Shown: positions 49,901 through 58,651, counted from the first letter of the stretch. The stretch is DNA of 64,000 nt from CADCTQ01 sp963844325 (GCA_963844325.1 CAWJNV010000002.1:7378001-7442000), one strand, 5' to 3'. Notes: generated from the sequence alone by a model not told the origin. A program made the numbers and translations.

Positions 49901-50163
49901 GAGGAACTGCCCACGGGGATTTCCTGGGTGATAAAACCAATGAAGCTGAATACCAGCGTATTTCCATTGGTAGCCTGGATTGAATAGTTGCCGCCCGCGT
50001 CGGTAATGGCCCCGGTGGAAGTACCCTTTACCAGCACGTTCACGCCGGGCAGCGGCCCGGTTGCCGAGGAAACCTTCCCGGTAATGGTCTGTGCGCTTAC
50101 CATTCCGCAGCAGGCAATCAGGGCCAGCAGGGTGAGGCAGCAGTGTTGTAAGGCTCGCATCAT
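46969..50163 (-). CDS. SusC/RagA-family TonB-linked outer membrane channel
   Basis: TonB-dependent channel of 1064 residues. Signal peptide to about 25 (CCGMVSAQ), carboxypeptidase-regulatory-like domain (about 26-105: TITGKVSSATGPLPGVNVLVKG), TonB-box-like EEVVVTALGISQEKK, plug (about 120-240 with AGVQVVRQGGSAGGGSSITIRG, PLIVVDGVPV), then a barrel with the usual C-terminal KSYGVSLNVTF. Forms the SusCD pair with the next gene. No glycoside hydrolase or anti-sigma gene accompanies it in the window, so the nutrient is unknown. Two ATGs at 50163 and 50160 are equivalent. Confidence 0.93.
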   Translation of the reverse strand: MMRALQHCCLTLLALIACCGMVSAQTITGKVSSATGPLPGVNVLVKGTSTGAITDAGGNYSIQATNGNTLVFSFIGFITQEIPVGSSSTLNVTLQEDVKALEEVVVTALGISQEKKALAYAVQQVKSEDIVRAREPNIVDALNAKVAGVQVVRQGGSAGGGSSITIRGNGSISGNNQPLIVVDGVPVNNTFRVSTSASAGVDVSNRAIDINPDDVESVSVLKGPAATALYGIQAANGAILYTMKKGRRSEGRNTQVNFSSSASFDQILRYFPQQEIFAQGDNGLFGDQTFAHFGPPVTTLRFDGATNNPKNFRGNLVDMNDPTAIPDALVPNIDNQREFFQTGATYNNNLSVSSGSKLGSLYFSIGNLNQTGIVPKNTYRRTSAKLTAESSLTDKLRLTGSITYTNSGSTRFGRGDNFADAIQGTIRTPRTFNNAEGYVLPNGHQRSFRYLPNNPDAGTPDNPYWTINNNPFTDDVNRLLGYVQANYDVLPWLNVMYRLGSDFSSDKRNQVWARGTTGGDGRFGRVLEDTYTDLILNSDLFVTAHKGFGDFDLTGMVGHNHFFSSNKRQYISGSNLLIPGLYNIGNATESINPIQNTFRKKTVAAFGRISVGWRDMLFVELNARNEWSSTLPVKNNSFLYGSTNVGFVFSELLALDPAVFSLGKVRGSWAQVGRDAPIYATQTYYERGIITSGFGGTLRFPLPSTGLGGVELSNTAGNNELRPEKNTTIEFGTELSFLNNRLGLDFTWYRSLNADQIVNVVIPATTGFTNQRINSGEIENQGIEVVLNGTPVRTPAFKWDVTVNFTRNRNTVKSLPLDEIRLYGYGGLSPTLREGEPFGVFYGTAFKRNEAGQLLLTNAGYPQRNQPSEENPTGELRIGNPQPDWLMGIRNTVGYRGLSLSFLWDIRRGGDVANVTGNWMNAQGVPKNSEDRGHLVIFKGVRESDGQVNTTPALLDQTYYTTVAGNRDIAERFIEDGSWYRLRDLTLTYAFPKALISRIKMTNLELSLYGRNLILITNYSGIDPETNLYGAAPASSNEPNPSIGIDAFGTPNTKSYGVSLNVTF

Positions 50164-50536
50164 AAGCTTTTAATAAAAAGTGGTTAGTGGAGCAAAATAC
50201 GCAGGCAAATGATATTTTAAAATTTACTGCCCCATTAATATGAAGTTTTACCAATGCGCTTTTGATTATTATAAAACCGCCTTGTTTTCGCAATGAGTCC
50301 ATTATTACCGGCTTACTCCCTTCGCCGTTCATTCTTCGGCCCATCCGCCTTTTGGTAAATTTATTTTTGGTGAAGCAGTCACGCGTTTGATAATTTTTTA
50401 TTCCGGCCGGAGAGCCGTACGCCGCGTGCCCGCGAAAATGCCGGGAAATTTTTGGCGTGCGTCGGACTTTACCGCCGGCCTTTCTATCTTGGGAACCACA
50501 CCCCGGCGTGCCGGCCCGTTTTACCTCATTACCCGC
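50164..50536. other. Divergent intergenic region upstream of susC-like gene
   Basis: About 370 bases. The 150 nearest susC are AT-rich and hold minus-strand words TATTTTG (near 50196) and TATCATTTG (near 50210), near-matches to the -7 element. The rest, toward 50536, is GC-rich with no recognisable gene. Confidence 0.35.
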
Positions 50537-51049
50537 ATGAATCTGTCGCAGGAACTGCTTAGAGAAGCTTCGAAAGCCCACGCGTTGCGCGTGGCCGGCT
50601 ACATTGGCAACGATCCGGACCGGTTCGCCGCGTTGATGGACGTGTTTTTCGGCGGTCCCTACCGGCTCACCCAGCGGGCGGCGGCGGTCATGAACTGCTG
50701 CGTGGAAGCGCACCCCGGGCTGATCGGGCCTTACATCGGCCGGCTCCTGGCCTATTGCCGCGGGCCCGTTCCCGACGCCGTGAAACGCAACACCATGCGC
50801 CTGCTGCAATCGCAGTCCGTACCCGAAGCATTGGAAGGAGAACTGCTTGACCTATGCTTCGCCCTGCTGGAAAACGCCGGCGAGGCGGTCGCCACCAAAG
50901 TGTATGCCATGACGGTGGTCCACAATCTCTGCCGGCGCCACCCGGACCTGAAACGCGAATTGGCTTTTTTGATCGAAACGCAGTTGCCCTACCAGTCAGC
51001 GGCCTTCCGGAGCCGGGGCCGGAGGGTACTGGCCGCACTCCGGAAGTAA
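50537..51049 (+). CDS. Conserved hypothetical protein, HEAT/ARM-like helical
   Basis: Cytosolic, 170 residues, all-helical. No named family that I recognise. The sequence has about four helix pairs of HEAT/ARM character (FAALMDVFFGGPYRLTQRAAAVMNCCVEAHP, MRLLQSQSVPEALEGELLDLCFALLENAG, VATKVYAMTVVHNLCRRHPDLKREL given in outline) and a basic C-terminus (RSRGRRVLAALRK). Start at ATG 50537. It precedes the YiaK-like gene by 24 bases and may be cotranscribed. Confidence 0.6.
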   Translation: MNLSQELLREASKAHALRVAGYIGNDPDRFAALMDVFFGGPYRLTQRAAAVMNCCVEAHPGLIGPYIGRLLAYCRGPVPDAVKRNTMRLLQSQSVPEALEGELLDLCFALLENAGEAVATKVYAMTVVHNLCRRHPDLKRELAFLIETQLPYQSAAFRSRGRRVLAALRK

Positions 51050-51073
51050 AACAGAGTCCTTACCACGCCGCTT

Positions 51074-52087
51074 ATGACCACCGAGACCGTACGCATTCCC
51101 TTCGACCAACTGCACGCCGAACTGGCGCGGATTCTCCAAAAGAAAGGCTTTTCGCCGGAACGGGCCGATGCCTCTGCCCGGCTCTTTACCGAAACCACGC
51201 AGGACGGCGTGTACTCGCACGGCGTCAACCGCTTTCCCCGCTTCCTCGAATACCTCGAAAAGGGGTACGTGGTGCCGGGGGCGACGCCCGTGCAGACGGG
51301 GGCCCTGGGCGCCCTCGAACAATGGGACGGCCGGCAGGGCCCCGGCAACCTGAACGCGCAGTTCTGCACGGAACGGGCGGTTGCCCTGGCGCGGCAGCAC
51401 GGCATGGGCGGCGTGGCCCTGCGCAACACCAACCACTGGATGCGCGGGGGCTCCTACGGCTGGCAGGCGGCCGAAGCGGGCTGCATCGGCATTTGTTTTA
51501 CCAACACCATTCCCAACGTGCCGCCCTGGGGCGGCAAAGACGCCCGGCTTGGCAACAACCCGCTGGTGATCGCCATTCCGCGCGAAGGGGGCCACGTGGT
51601 GCTCGACACGGCCATGTCGCTGTATTCGTACGGCAAAATGGAAGGGCACGCGCAGGCGGGTACGCTGCTGCCCTACGAAGGCGGGTTCGACGAAGCAGGC
51701 AACCTCACGCGTGACCCCAACGCGATCCTGAAGGCGGGCCGGCCGCTGCCCATCGGCTACTGGAAAGGCGCCGGCCTGTCGCTGGCCCTCGACCTGATGG
51801 CCTCCGTGCTGTCGGAAGGGTTGGGCACGGCCGGTATTGGCGGGCTGGGCAGCGAGTACCGGGTATCGCAGGTGTTCATCTGCCTCGACGTTTCCTCCCC
51901 GGCGCACTTCGGGGGGCGTCAGTCCATCGTCGACGCCGCCCTCGACTTTATGCACGGCGCCGCTCCCGCCTCGGCCGGTGAAAACATCTATTACCCGGGC
52001 GAAAAGACGCTGCGGACCCGCCGGGAAAACCAAACCCGCGGCATTCCGGTGGAGTTAAAGCTCTGGCAGGAATTGCAGGCCATGTAA
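51074..52087 (+). CDS. 3-dehydro-L-gulonate 2-dehydrogenase-like (YiaK/Ldh2 family)
   Basis: NAD(P)-dependent oxidoreductase of the malate/L-lactate dehydrogenase type 2 family, 337 residues. Motifs: DGVYSHGVNRFPRFLEYLEKG with the catalytic His, the glycine-rich NTNHWMRGGSYGWQAAEAGCIG, and the FTNTIPNVPPWGGKDARLGNNPL stretch that distinguishes YiaK-type enzymes reducing 2,3-diketo-L-gulonate. No ascorbate or gulonate pathway genes adjoin, so the substrate is inferred from family only. Confidence 0.85.
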   Translation: MTTETVRIPFDQLHAELARILQKKGFSPERADASARLFTETTQDGVYSHGVNRFPRFLEYLEKGYVVPGATPVQTGALGALEQWDGRQGPGNLNAQFCTERAVALARQHGMGGVALRNTNHWMRGGSYGWQAAEAGCIGICFTNTIPNVPPWGGKDARLGNNPLVIAIPREGGHVVLDTAMSLYSYGKMEGHAQAGTLLPYEGGFDEAGNLTRDPNAILKAGRPLPIGYWKGAGLSLALDLMASVLSEGLGTAGIGGLGSEYRVSQVFICLDVSSPAHFGGRQSIVDAALDFMHGAAPASAGENIYYPGEKTLRTRRENQTRGIPVELKLWQELQAM

Positions 52088-52153
52088 GTCAATGGTCATT
52101 GGTCAGCAGTCATTGGTACTTTGACATTCGTAATTAGTCATTCGTAATTATCC
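52088..52153. repeat. Short word-repeat spacer (GTCATTGGTC / ATTCGTAATTA)
   Basis: CAATGGTCATTGGTCAGCAGTCATTGG followed by two copies of CATTCGTAATTA. The first words are the same as in the 8213-8340 tract. Confidence 0.6.
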
Positions 52154-52154
52154 G

Positions 52155-53201
52155 ATGGATTACCAGAAAGGCCGGGGTGCGCAGGTCAATCCCCCCAACC
52201 GGTTCAGCCAGACGCAGTTGACCCGCCAGCACGCCGAGGGCCTCGACGAAGAAATTCCGTCGGCGCCCCACACGCAGGTATTCCTGGAGTCGTCCAAGCG
52301 CATCCTCAGCAAAGTGGACAGCCCCGACATTCCGGTCGGCTTCTCGGTGAACCCGTACCAGGGCTGCAAACACGGCTGCGTGTACTGCTACGCCCGCAAC
52401 TCGCACGAATACTGGGGCTTCAGCGCCGGCCTCGACTTTGAGCAGAAAATCATGGTGAAGCCCGATGCGCCGCTCCTGCTCGAAAAAGAATTCCTCAAGA
52501 AAAGCTGGAAGCCGGCGCCGGTGGCCCTGTCGGGCAATACCGATTGTTACCAGCCGCAGGAACGGCAGCGGCGCATTACCCGCAACCTGCTGAAGGTGTT
52601 CGTCAAGTACGCCAACCCGGTGAGCATCATTACCAAAAACAGCCTCATCCTCCGCGACCTCGACCTGCTGCGCGACCTGGCGGGGCAGCGGCTCGTGCAC
52701 GTGTACCTGTCCATCACCACCCTCGACGAAGCCCTGCGCCTGCGGCTCGAACCGCGGACGGCCACCATTGCGGCCCGCCTCCGCACCGTCCGGGCCCTTA
52801 CCGATGCCGGAGTGCCCGTGGGGGTGATGGTGGCCCCGGTGATTCCCGGCCTCAACGACGCCCACCTGCCGGCCGTCCTCCAGGCGGCGGCCGAACACGG
52901 GGCCGTGGCGGCGGGCTACTCGGTGGTGCGGCTCAACGGGGCCGTGGGGGAATTGTTCGAGGACTGGCTGCGCAAGAACTTTCCCGACCGGGCCAACAAG
53001 GTGTGGAACGGCATCAAAGCCCTGCACGGCGGCCGGGTGGACGACAGCCGCTTCGGGGTGCGCATGAGCGGCACGGGGCCCACGGCCAGCATCATCGCCC
53101 AGCTTTTTAAGGTAGCCCACCACAAACACTTCGCCGGCCGTACCATGCCGCCCTACGACCTCACCCGGTTCCGCCCGGGCGGTAACCTGAGTTTGTTTTA
53201 A
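52155..53201 (+). CDS. PA0069-family radical SAM protein
   Basis: Radical SAM enzyme of 348 residues related to spore photoproduct lyase-like proteins. The [4Fe-4S] motif is CKHGCVYCYARNSHEYWG (Cys at about 76, 80 and 83, C-x3-C-x2-C). Other hallmarks: VNPYQGC before it, ALSGNTDCYQPQERQ, VSIITKNSLILRDLDLL and MVAPVIPGLND. Bacteroidota and proteobacterial relatives are widespread but uncharacterised. Cytosolic; separated from the next, convergent, cupin gene by 13 bases. Confidence 0.88.
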   Translation: MDYQKGRGAQVNPPNRFSQTQLTRQHAEGLDEEIPSAPHTQVFLESSKRILSKVDSPDIPVGFSVNPYQGCKHGCVYCYARNSHEYWGFSAGLDFEQKIMVKPDAPLLLEKEFLKKSWKPAPVALSGNTDCYQPQERQRRITRNLLKVFVKYANPVSIITKNSLILRDLDLLRDLAGQRLVHVYLSITTLDEALRLRLEPRTATIAARLRTVRALTDAGVPVGVMVAPVIPGLNDAHLPAVLQAAAEHGAVAAGYSVVRLNGAVGELFEDWLRKNFPDRANKVWNGIKALHGGRVDDSRFGVRMSGTGPTASIIAQLFKVAHHKHFAGRTMPPYDLTRFRPGGNLSLF

Positions 53202-53214
53202 TCAGCAGTCCCCG

Positions 53215-53577
53215 TTATTCGTCGCGGTGTACCGTAGCGGGCGAAAAAGCGGGCAAACACACGGCAATGTACTCGGCGCCACCGGGATCGGGGCTGCTGT
53301 AGCGCACCCATTCGCCCGGGTGGGCAATCACCGACTGGCCGGCCCGTACGTCCATCACGCCGCCTTCGTACTCCACCCGCAGCGTTCCCTGGAGTACGAC
53401 GGTCACCTCCTCAAATTCGGGCCGCTGGCCGGGTTCCAGCCAGCCTTCCGGCGAAATCATGTGCGCCACGCTTACCTGCTGGTGCCCGGTATTCACGCGG
53501 CCCACGTGTTCCTGGATGATCTTGGGCTTGTTGCCAACGGCTTGTACGCGGGTGGGTTGGTTGATGAGCGTCGGCAT
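53215..53577 (-). CDS. Cupin-domain protein, metal ligands mostly missing
   Basis: Single-domain cupin of 120 residues (VSVAHMISPEGWLEPGQRPEFEEVTVVLQGTLRVEY in outline, then VRAGQSVIAHPGEWVRYSSP). In the first cupin motif the usual HxH is replaced by RPEFEE, so the standard metal site seems lost; EutQ-like and ligand-binding cupins show similar changes. It may bind a small molecule rather than catalyse. Function unknown. Divergent from the dehydrogenase gene. Confidence 0.8.
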   Translation of the reverse strand: MPTLINQPTRVQAVGNKPKIIQEHVGRVNTGHQQVSVAHMISPEGWLEPGQRPEFEEVTVVLQGTLRVEYEGGVMDVRAGQSVIAHPGEWVRYSSPDPGGAEYIAVCLPAFSPATVHRDE

Positions 53578-53698
53578 GCGAAGAGGGGTTGGAAGGTTAG
53601 AAAGCTGGAAAGTTACGCTTCTCCCCCTTCACCTTACAAGTACACGAAAAAAGAGATTCTGCGGCGGGGCGGAGTGGGGAGACAATACGCAGAAAAGG

Positions 53699-53706
53699 TA
53701 ATTTTG
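53699..53706 (+). promoter_or_regulatory. -7 element TAATTTTG upstream of the Glu/Leu dehydrogenase
   Basis: TAATTTTG fits TAnnTTTG, 19 bases before ATG 53726; no clear -33. Confidence 0.45.
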
Positions 53707-53725
53707 CCCCTCTTCAACCTATTTT

Positions 53726-54955
53726 ATGAGAGAACTCCTGAATAAATTTGAAAACAAGCGTCCGGAAATCGTTTTTGAGTGGAAAGACGCCGAAACCGAG
53801 GCGGAAGGCTGGGTGGTCATCAATTCGCTGCGCAACGGCGCGGCCGGCGGCGGCACCCGCATGCGCAAGGGCCTCGACCGCCGCGAAGTAGAGTCGCTGG
53901 CCAAAACGATGGAGGTCAAATTTACGGTGTCGGGTCCGCCCATCGGCGGCGCCAAGTCGGGCATCAACTTCGACCCCGCCGACCCGCGCAAGCACGGCGT
54001 GCTGGAACGGTGGTACAAAGCCGTGTACCCGCTGCTCAAAAGCTACTACGGCACGGGCGGCGACCTGAACGTGGACGAAATCCACGAAGTGATTCCCATC
54101 ACCGAGGAGTACGGGCTGTGGCACCCGCAGGAAGGCATCGTCAACGGGTACTTCCGGGCTTCCGAGCCGCAGCGGATTCACAAGATCGGCCATTTGCGGC
54201 AGGGGGTTTCAAAAGTCATTGAAGATTATAACTATACGCCTACTTCCCGCAAAAAGCGGTACACGGTGTCCGACCTGATCACGGGCTTTGGCGTGGCCGA
54301 GGCCGTGCGCCACTACTACCGGCTGTGGGGCGGCGACCTCACCCAGAAGCGGGCCATCATCCAGGGCTGGGGCAACGTAGGCGCCGCCGCGGCCCTGTAC
54401 CTGACCAAGTACGGCGTGCGCATCGCCGGCATTATCGACCGCAACGGCGGCATCATTTCCGAAGAGGGCCTGGGCCTCGACGAGACCAAACGCCTGTATT
54501 TCAACAAAAACGCCAACCAGCTCAACGAGCCGAACCTGCTTCCCTTCGCCGAAGCCAACGAGCGGATCTGGTCGGTACCGGCCGAAATCTTCGTGCCCGC
54601 CGCCGCCTCCCGCCTCGTGAGCGCCGACCAGGTCCAGCGCATGATGGCGGGCGGCCTGGAAGTGATCTCCTGCGGGGCCAACGTACCGTTCAGCGACCCG
54701 GAAATCTTCTTCGGGCCCACCACGGCGCTGGCCGACGGCCAGGTGTCGCTGCTGCCCGACTTCGTAGCCAACTGCGGCATGGCCCGCGTGTTTGCCTACC
54801 TGATGCAACAGGAGGTGGAAATTACCGACGAGGCCATCTTCACCGACATTTCCCACACCATCGGGACGGCCCTGGAAAAAGCCCGCGCCGTCCACCCCCA
54901 CAAGCACCACATTGCCGAAACCCTGTTCAAGATCGCCCTGGAACAATTGGTTTAG
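53726..54955 (+). CDS. Glu/Leu/Phe/Val dehydrogenase family amino acid dehydrogenase
   Basis: Oxidative deamination of an L-amino acid with NAD(P). Dimerisation/substrate domain: RNGAAGGGTRMRKGL, the catalytic Lys in GPPIGGAKSGINFDP, and GTGGDLNVDE. Cofactor domain: the Rossmann loop IIQGWGNVGAAAALYL and VPAAASRLVSADQV; then CGMARVFAYLMQQ. At 409 residues it is close to Bacteroidota forms that are annotated only as Glu/Leu/Phe/Val dehydrogenases. Substrate cannot be fixed by eye. Confidence 0.9.
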   Translation: MRELLNKFENKRPEIVFEWKDAETEAEGWVVINSLRNGAAGGGTRMRKGLDRREVESLAKTMEVKFTVSGPPIGGAKSGINFDPADPRKHGVLERWYKAVYPLLKSYYGTGGDLNVDEIHEVIPITEEYGLWHPQEGIVNGYFRASEPQRIHKIGHLRQGVSKVIEDYNYTPTSRKKRYTVSDLITGFGVAEAVRHYYRLWGGDLTQKRAIIQGWGNVGAAAALYLTKYGVRIAGIIDRNGGIISEEGLGLDETKRLYFNKNANQLNEPNLLPFAEANERIWSVPAEIFVPAAASRLVSADQVQRMMAGGLEVISCGANVPFSDPEIFFGPTTALADGQVSLLPDFVANCGMARVFAYLMQQEVEITDEAIFTDISHTIGTALEKARAVHPHKHHIAETLFKIALEQLV

Positions 54956-55076
54956 GGCAAAGCGCAAAGGGCAGGGAGCGGAGGGCAGTTGGCGACAGGC
55001 AATAAGCAGCGGGCAATCGGCAGTACCCAATACCCAAATTCCCCAATACCCCAGTACCCAATACTTAATACTCAAA

Positions 55077-56207
55077 ATGAATTTCGAGCAACTCCTCAAG
55101 CAGCGCATTCTGCACAACCCCGTCGAGAACCTGTTATGGTGCCTGGGCATCCTGTTGTTCGGGCTCCTGCTCAAACGCCTTATTTCGCAACTGCTCAGCC
55201 GGTTCCTGTTCCGGCTGGTGAAGAAAGAGTCGGAGGATTTGCCGGTCAATTACTTCCTCAAACTGCTCCGGCGGCCGGTGGAAGTGTTCATTTCCCTGCT
55301 TTTCCTGTACACCGCGTTTTCGTTCCTGCGTTTTCCGCCCGGCTGGCAAATGGCGCCCGTGGGTCAGTTCGGCCTGCGGATGGTGCTGCTGCGGCTCTAC
55401 CAGGTGGGCATAATCTTCACCATCACCTGGATCATCCTGCGCTTCGTGGATTTCTTCGCGCTGGTGTTCACCAAGCGGGCCGAACGCACCGAGTCCGCCC
55501 TGAGCTTCCAACTGATCCCATTCATCAAGGAAGTAGCCAAGGTCTTTATTGTGCTTTGCACCGTGTTCATTGTGCTGGGCGTCATTTTCAACCTCGACGT
55601 GGGCTCCATCGTGGCGGGCCTGGGCATTGGGGGCCTGGCCGTGGCGCTGGCCGGCAAGGAGAGCCTCGAAAACCTGTTTGCTTCCTTCACCATCTTCCTC
55701 GACCGGCCCTTCACGGTGGGGGAAGTGGTGCAGGTGGGCAACATCTCGGGTAAGGTGGAAAAGGTCGGCTTCCGCAGCACCCGCATCCGCACGATGGATA
55801 AAAGTACGCTTACCATTCCCAACAAGATGATGATCGACCAGCCCCTCGACAACCTCACGCAGCGGCGTTTCCGGCGGGCCTCCTTCCAGCTCTGCCTCAC
55901 CTACGACACGCCCATCCCCGTAATGCGGTCCATCTGTGAAGACGTGCGGGAGGCCATCAGCGAGAAGGAACTGACCCGTAGCGAACCCCCAATTGTACAT
56001 TTCACGGATTTCGGCGAGAGTTCCCTTAACATTACCGTGATTTATTTCGTGGAGACGGCCGACTGGAACGAGTTCACTAGGCTCAAGGAGGACATCAACT
56101 ACCGCATCGTCGAGATTGTGGGCCAGCACGGCGCCCAATTCGCCTTTCCGACCCGCACCGTACACGTGGAGGAAGTCGAAAAAACCTTCCTGGTACGCGA
56201 AAAATAG
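55077..56207 (+). CDS. MscS-family mechanosensitive channel
   Basis: Small-conductance mechanosensitive channel of 376 residues: four or so membrane helices (about 18-35, 70-85, 105-130, 160-180), the pore helix VGSIVAGLGIGGLAVALAGKESLENLFASF at about 180-210, then the MscS beta domain (PFTVGEVVQVGNISGKVEKVGFRSTRIRTMD, IPNKMM) and the alpha/beta cage. ATG 55077 is used because upstream in-frame sequence is the CAATACCC repeat spacer. It releases solutes on osmotic downshift. Preceded at 54956-55076 by a spacer with repeated CCCAATACCC/CAGTACCCAATAC words. Confidence 0.9.
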   Translation: MNFEQLLKQRILHNPVENLLWCLGILLFGLLLKRLISQLLSRFLFRLVKKESEDLPVNYFLKLLRRPVEVFISLLFLYTAFSFLRFPPGWQMAPVGQFGLRMVLLRLYQVGIIFTITWIILRFVDFFALVFTKRAERTESALSFQLIPFIKEVAKVFIVLCTVFIVLGVIFNLDVGSIVAGLGIGGLAVALAGKESLENLFASFTIFLDRPFTVGEVVQVGNISGKVEKVGFRSTRIRTMDKSTLTIPNKMMIDQPLDNLTQRRFRRASFQLCLTYDTPIPVMRSICEDVREAISEKELTRSEPPIVHFTDFGESSLNITVIYFVETADWNEFTRLKEDINYRIVEIVGQHGAQFAFPTRTVHVEEVEKTFLVREK

Positions 56208-56657
56208 GGGAACTTCGAACCATTTCGTGCCGCAAAACGTAGAAAAGAAAGCCGACGTAACGGCAGCAACCCCCGTTTGTAAAAAAATAATAGGCCGCCG
56301 GTACAAAATACGGGGCAGGAATAGGATATTACGTAAAAAACTGTATGTTTGCGTAATCAATTCAGGCCGATCCGCTTTTTAACCTTCAGGTAAGCCTTTT
56401 TCCTGTCCTGTCCAGTTCAGCCGCCCAGTTTAGGCTCCCGCAGTGCACAGAAAAATTCCGAATTATTTGAATCATTTGACAATCTTAACCGTAGAATTCA
56501 CTATTGCGGCCGAAAGCGCTATATAGACTTTCCCCCTACCACCAGTTGCATCCCTTGTCGAGCAGTTCAGCCCTGTGCCAGTCCGTCACCCGTTCCATGC
56601 ACCAAGCCCATTTTATTGTATCCCAAACGGCCACCCGTACCTTTTGAAATTTAGTCT
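56208..56657. other. Long leader/intergenic region upstream of rho
   Basis: 450 bases without a gene. A -7-like TATGTTTG lies at 56344-56351, which would give a leader of about 300 bases before the rho ATG. I see no riboswitch class I know. A long leader is in keeping with autoregulation of rho in other bacteria. Confidence 0.45.
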
Positions 56658-58628
56658 ATGTATAACATTGAAGATTTGAATCTGAAACTCCTGTCAGAGT
56701 TGCGCGAAATTGCGGAGCAAATGGGAGTGAAGAACCAAAAGAAACTAGCGAAGAAAGAACTCATCTACAAAATCCTGGACCAGCAGGCGATCATGCCGGA
56801 AGAAGTTGTCGCCGCGGTGGCACCACCGGCCCCGGCTCAGGTGGAAGCCCCGGCCCCGGTCGTTGCCCCAGTTGCCGCCCCGGTTGTGGAAGCACCGCCG
56901 GCACCGGTAGCCAAAGCCCCCGAAGAACGGCGGCAAAGACACCGGGTGAAGCGCGAAAACGTGCAGCCGGTAGCCGCCCCGGTAGTTCCCGCCGAAAACG
57001 GCAACGACCGCACCAACGGCAACGCCCCCGTAGATGATCTGACCAAGGCCGTGCCCTTACCCGCCACCGAGCCGCTCCCCTCCGCAGATACCCCGCCCGT
57101 ACCCGAACGCCCCGCCCCCGTCGAACGCCGCGAACCCGCCTCCCGGGACGCCTCCCCCCGGGAAAATCGCGAAAATAACGGTAACGTTTCCCGCGACAAC
57201 GGCCGCGACAACACCCCCCGGGAAAACAATGGCAACGTAATGCGCGAGAACCGCGACTACAACGCCCCCCGGGAAAACAACGGCAATGTATTGCGGGAAA
57301 ACCGCGAAAATGTGGTCCGGGAATCCAACGGCAACGTACTGCGCGAGAACGTAGTCCGGGAAGCCAATGGCAACGTGCTGCGCGACAACGGCCGCGATGG
57401 TCGTGACAATGGAAACGTGGCCAACCGCCCCGTCAACCGGCCCGTACCCAATCCTAACCCCAACCCCAACAAGGTTGTCAAGGAGGAGAAATACACCGTC
57501 AAGGAATTCGACGGGATGATCGAAAGCGAAGGAGTGCTCGAAATTATGCAGGACGGCTACGGCTTCCTGCGCTCGCCCGACTACAACTACCTGGCCTGCC
57601 CCGACGATATCTACGTGTCGCCTTCGCAGATCAAGCTGTTCGGCCTGAAGACCGGCGACACCGTAGCGGCGCCATCCGCCCGCCCAAGGAAGGGGAAAAA
57701 TACTTTGCGCTGCTGCGCGTGGAAACCATCAACGGCCGCACCACCGAGGAAATCCGCGACCGGATTCCGTTCGAGTACCTCACGCCGCTGTTCCCCGAAG
57801 AGCGCCTGAACCTGAGTACGCACGGCCGAGCCAGTACTCCACCCGTATCCTCGACCTGTTTGCGCCCATCGGCAAAGGCCAGCGCGGGCATGATCGTGGC
57901 GCAGCCCAAAACGGGTAAAACCGTGCTGCTGCAAGGAGATTGCCAACGCCATCGCCGAAAACCACCCCGAGGTGTACCTGATGATCCTGCTCATCGACGA
58001 GCGCCCGGAAGAAGTAACCGATATGGCCCGCACCGTGAAGGCCGAAGTGGTCTGCTCAACCTTCGACGAAACAGGCCGACCGCCACGTGAAAGTGTCGAG
58101 CATCGTGCTCGACAAAGGCCAAGCGCATGGTAGAGTGCGGCCACGACGTGGTGATTCTGCTCGACTCCATCACCCGCCTGGCCCGCGCCTACAACACGGT
58201 GGTGCCCTCTTCCGGCAAGATCCTTTCGGGTGGTGTGGACGCCAACGCGCTGCACAAGCCGAAGCGCTTCTTCGGGGCGGCCCGCAACGTGGAAAACGGC
58301 GGCTCGCTGACCATCATCGCCACGGCGCTGATCGAAACCGGCTCCAAGATGGACGAGGTGATCTTCGAAGAATTCAAAGGCACCGGCAACATGGAATTGC
58401 AGCTGGACCGCAAGCTGGCCAACAAGCGCGTGTACCCGGCCATCGACGTACCGGCCTCCGGCACCCGCCGCGAAGACCTGCTCATGAGCAACGAAGAACT
58501 CGAGCCGCGTGTGGGTTCTGCGCAAGTTCATGTCCGACATGACCGCCGTCGAAGCCATGGAGTTCCTGATGGACCGCATGAGCGGCACCCGCACCAACGA
58601 CGAGTTCCTGGTCTCCATGAACCGCTAA
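56658..58628 (+). pseudogene. rho: Transcription termination factor Rho, frame interrupted by seven single-base indels
   Basis: ATP-dependent RNA helicase that ends transcription. N-terminal Rho_N domain (1-about 45), then a disordered stretch (about 50-270) rich in Pro/Ala and then in tandem NGNVLREN-like repeats, then the RNA-binding domain (GVLEIMQDGYGFLRSPDYNYL) and ATPase core. Read with corrections the core is complete to the MSGTRTNDEFLVSMNR end, stop 58626-58628. Indels: base lost near 57665 and 57825; base gained near 57887, 57936, 58070, 58115 and 58505. Net shift is zero modulo three. Between them every codon keeps the expected Rho residue (for example MIVAQPKTGKTVLLQ, the EIANAIAENHPEVYLMILLIDERPEEVTDMA stretch, LLDSITRLARAYNTVVPSSGK). 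A sequencing-quality problem seems likelier than real decay. Confidence 0.85.
57100..57430 (+). repeat. Intragenic repeats coding the Rho disordered insert
   Basis: The DNA repeats variants of GAAAACAACGGCAATGTA TTGCG, coding [R]ENNGNVLREN units (about eight). Such disordered insertions between Rho_N and the RNA-binding domain are typical of Bacteroidota Rho. Confidence 0.75.
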
Positions 58629-58651
58629 TCTGCATCTTTCGCAATACATCC

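Noticed and set aside
57665..58505. Programmed frameshifting in rho
   Set aside because: Seven sites, both directions, no common slippery heptamer or downstream structure; far more like consensus errors.
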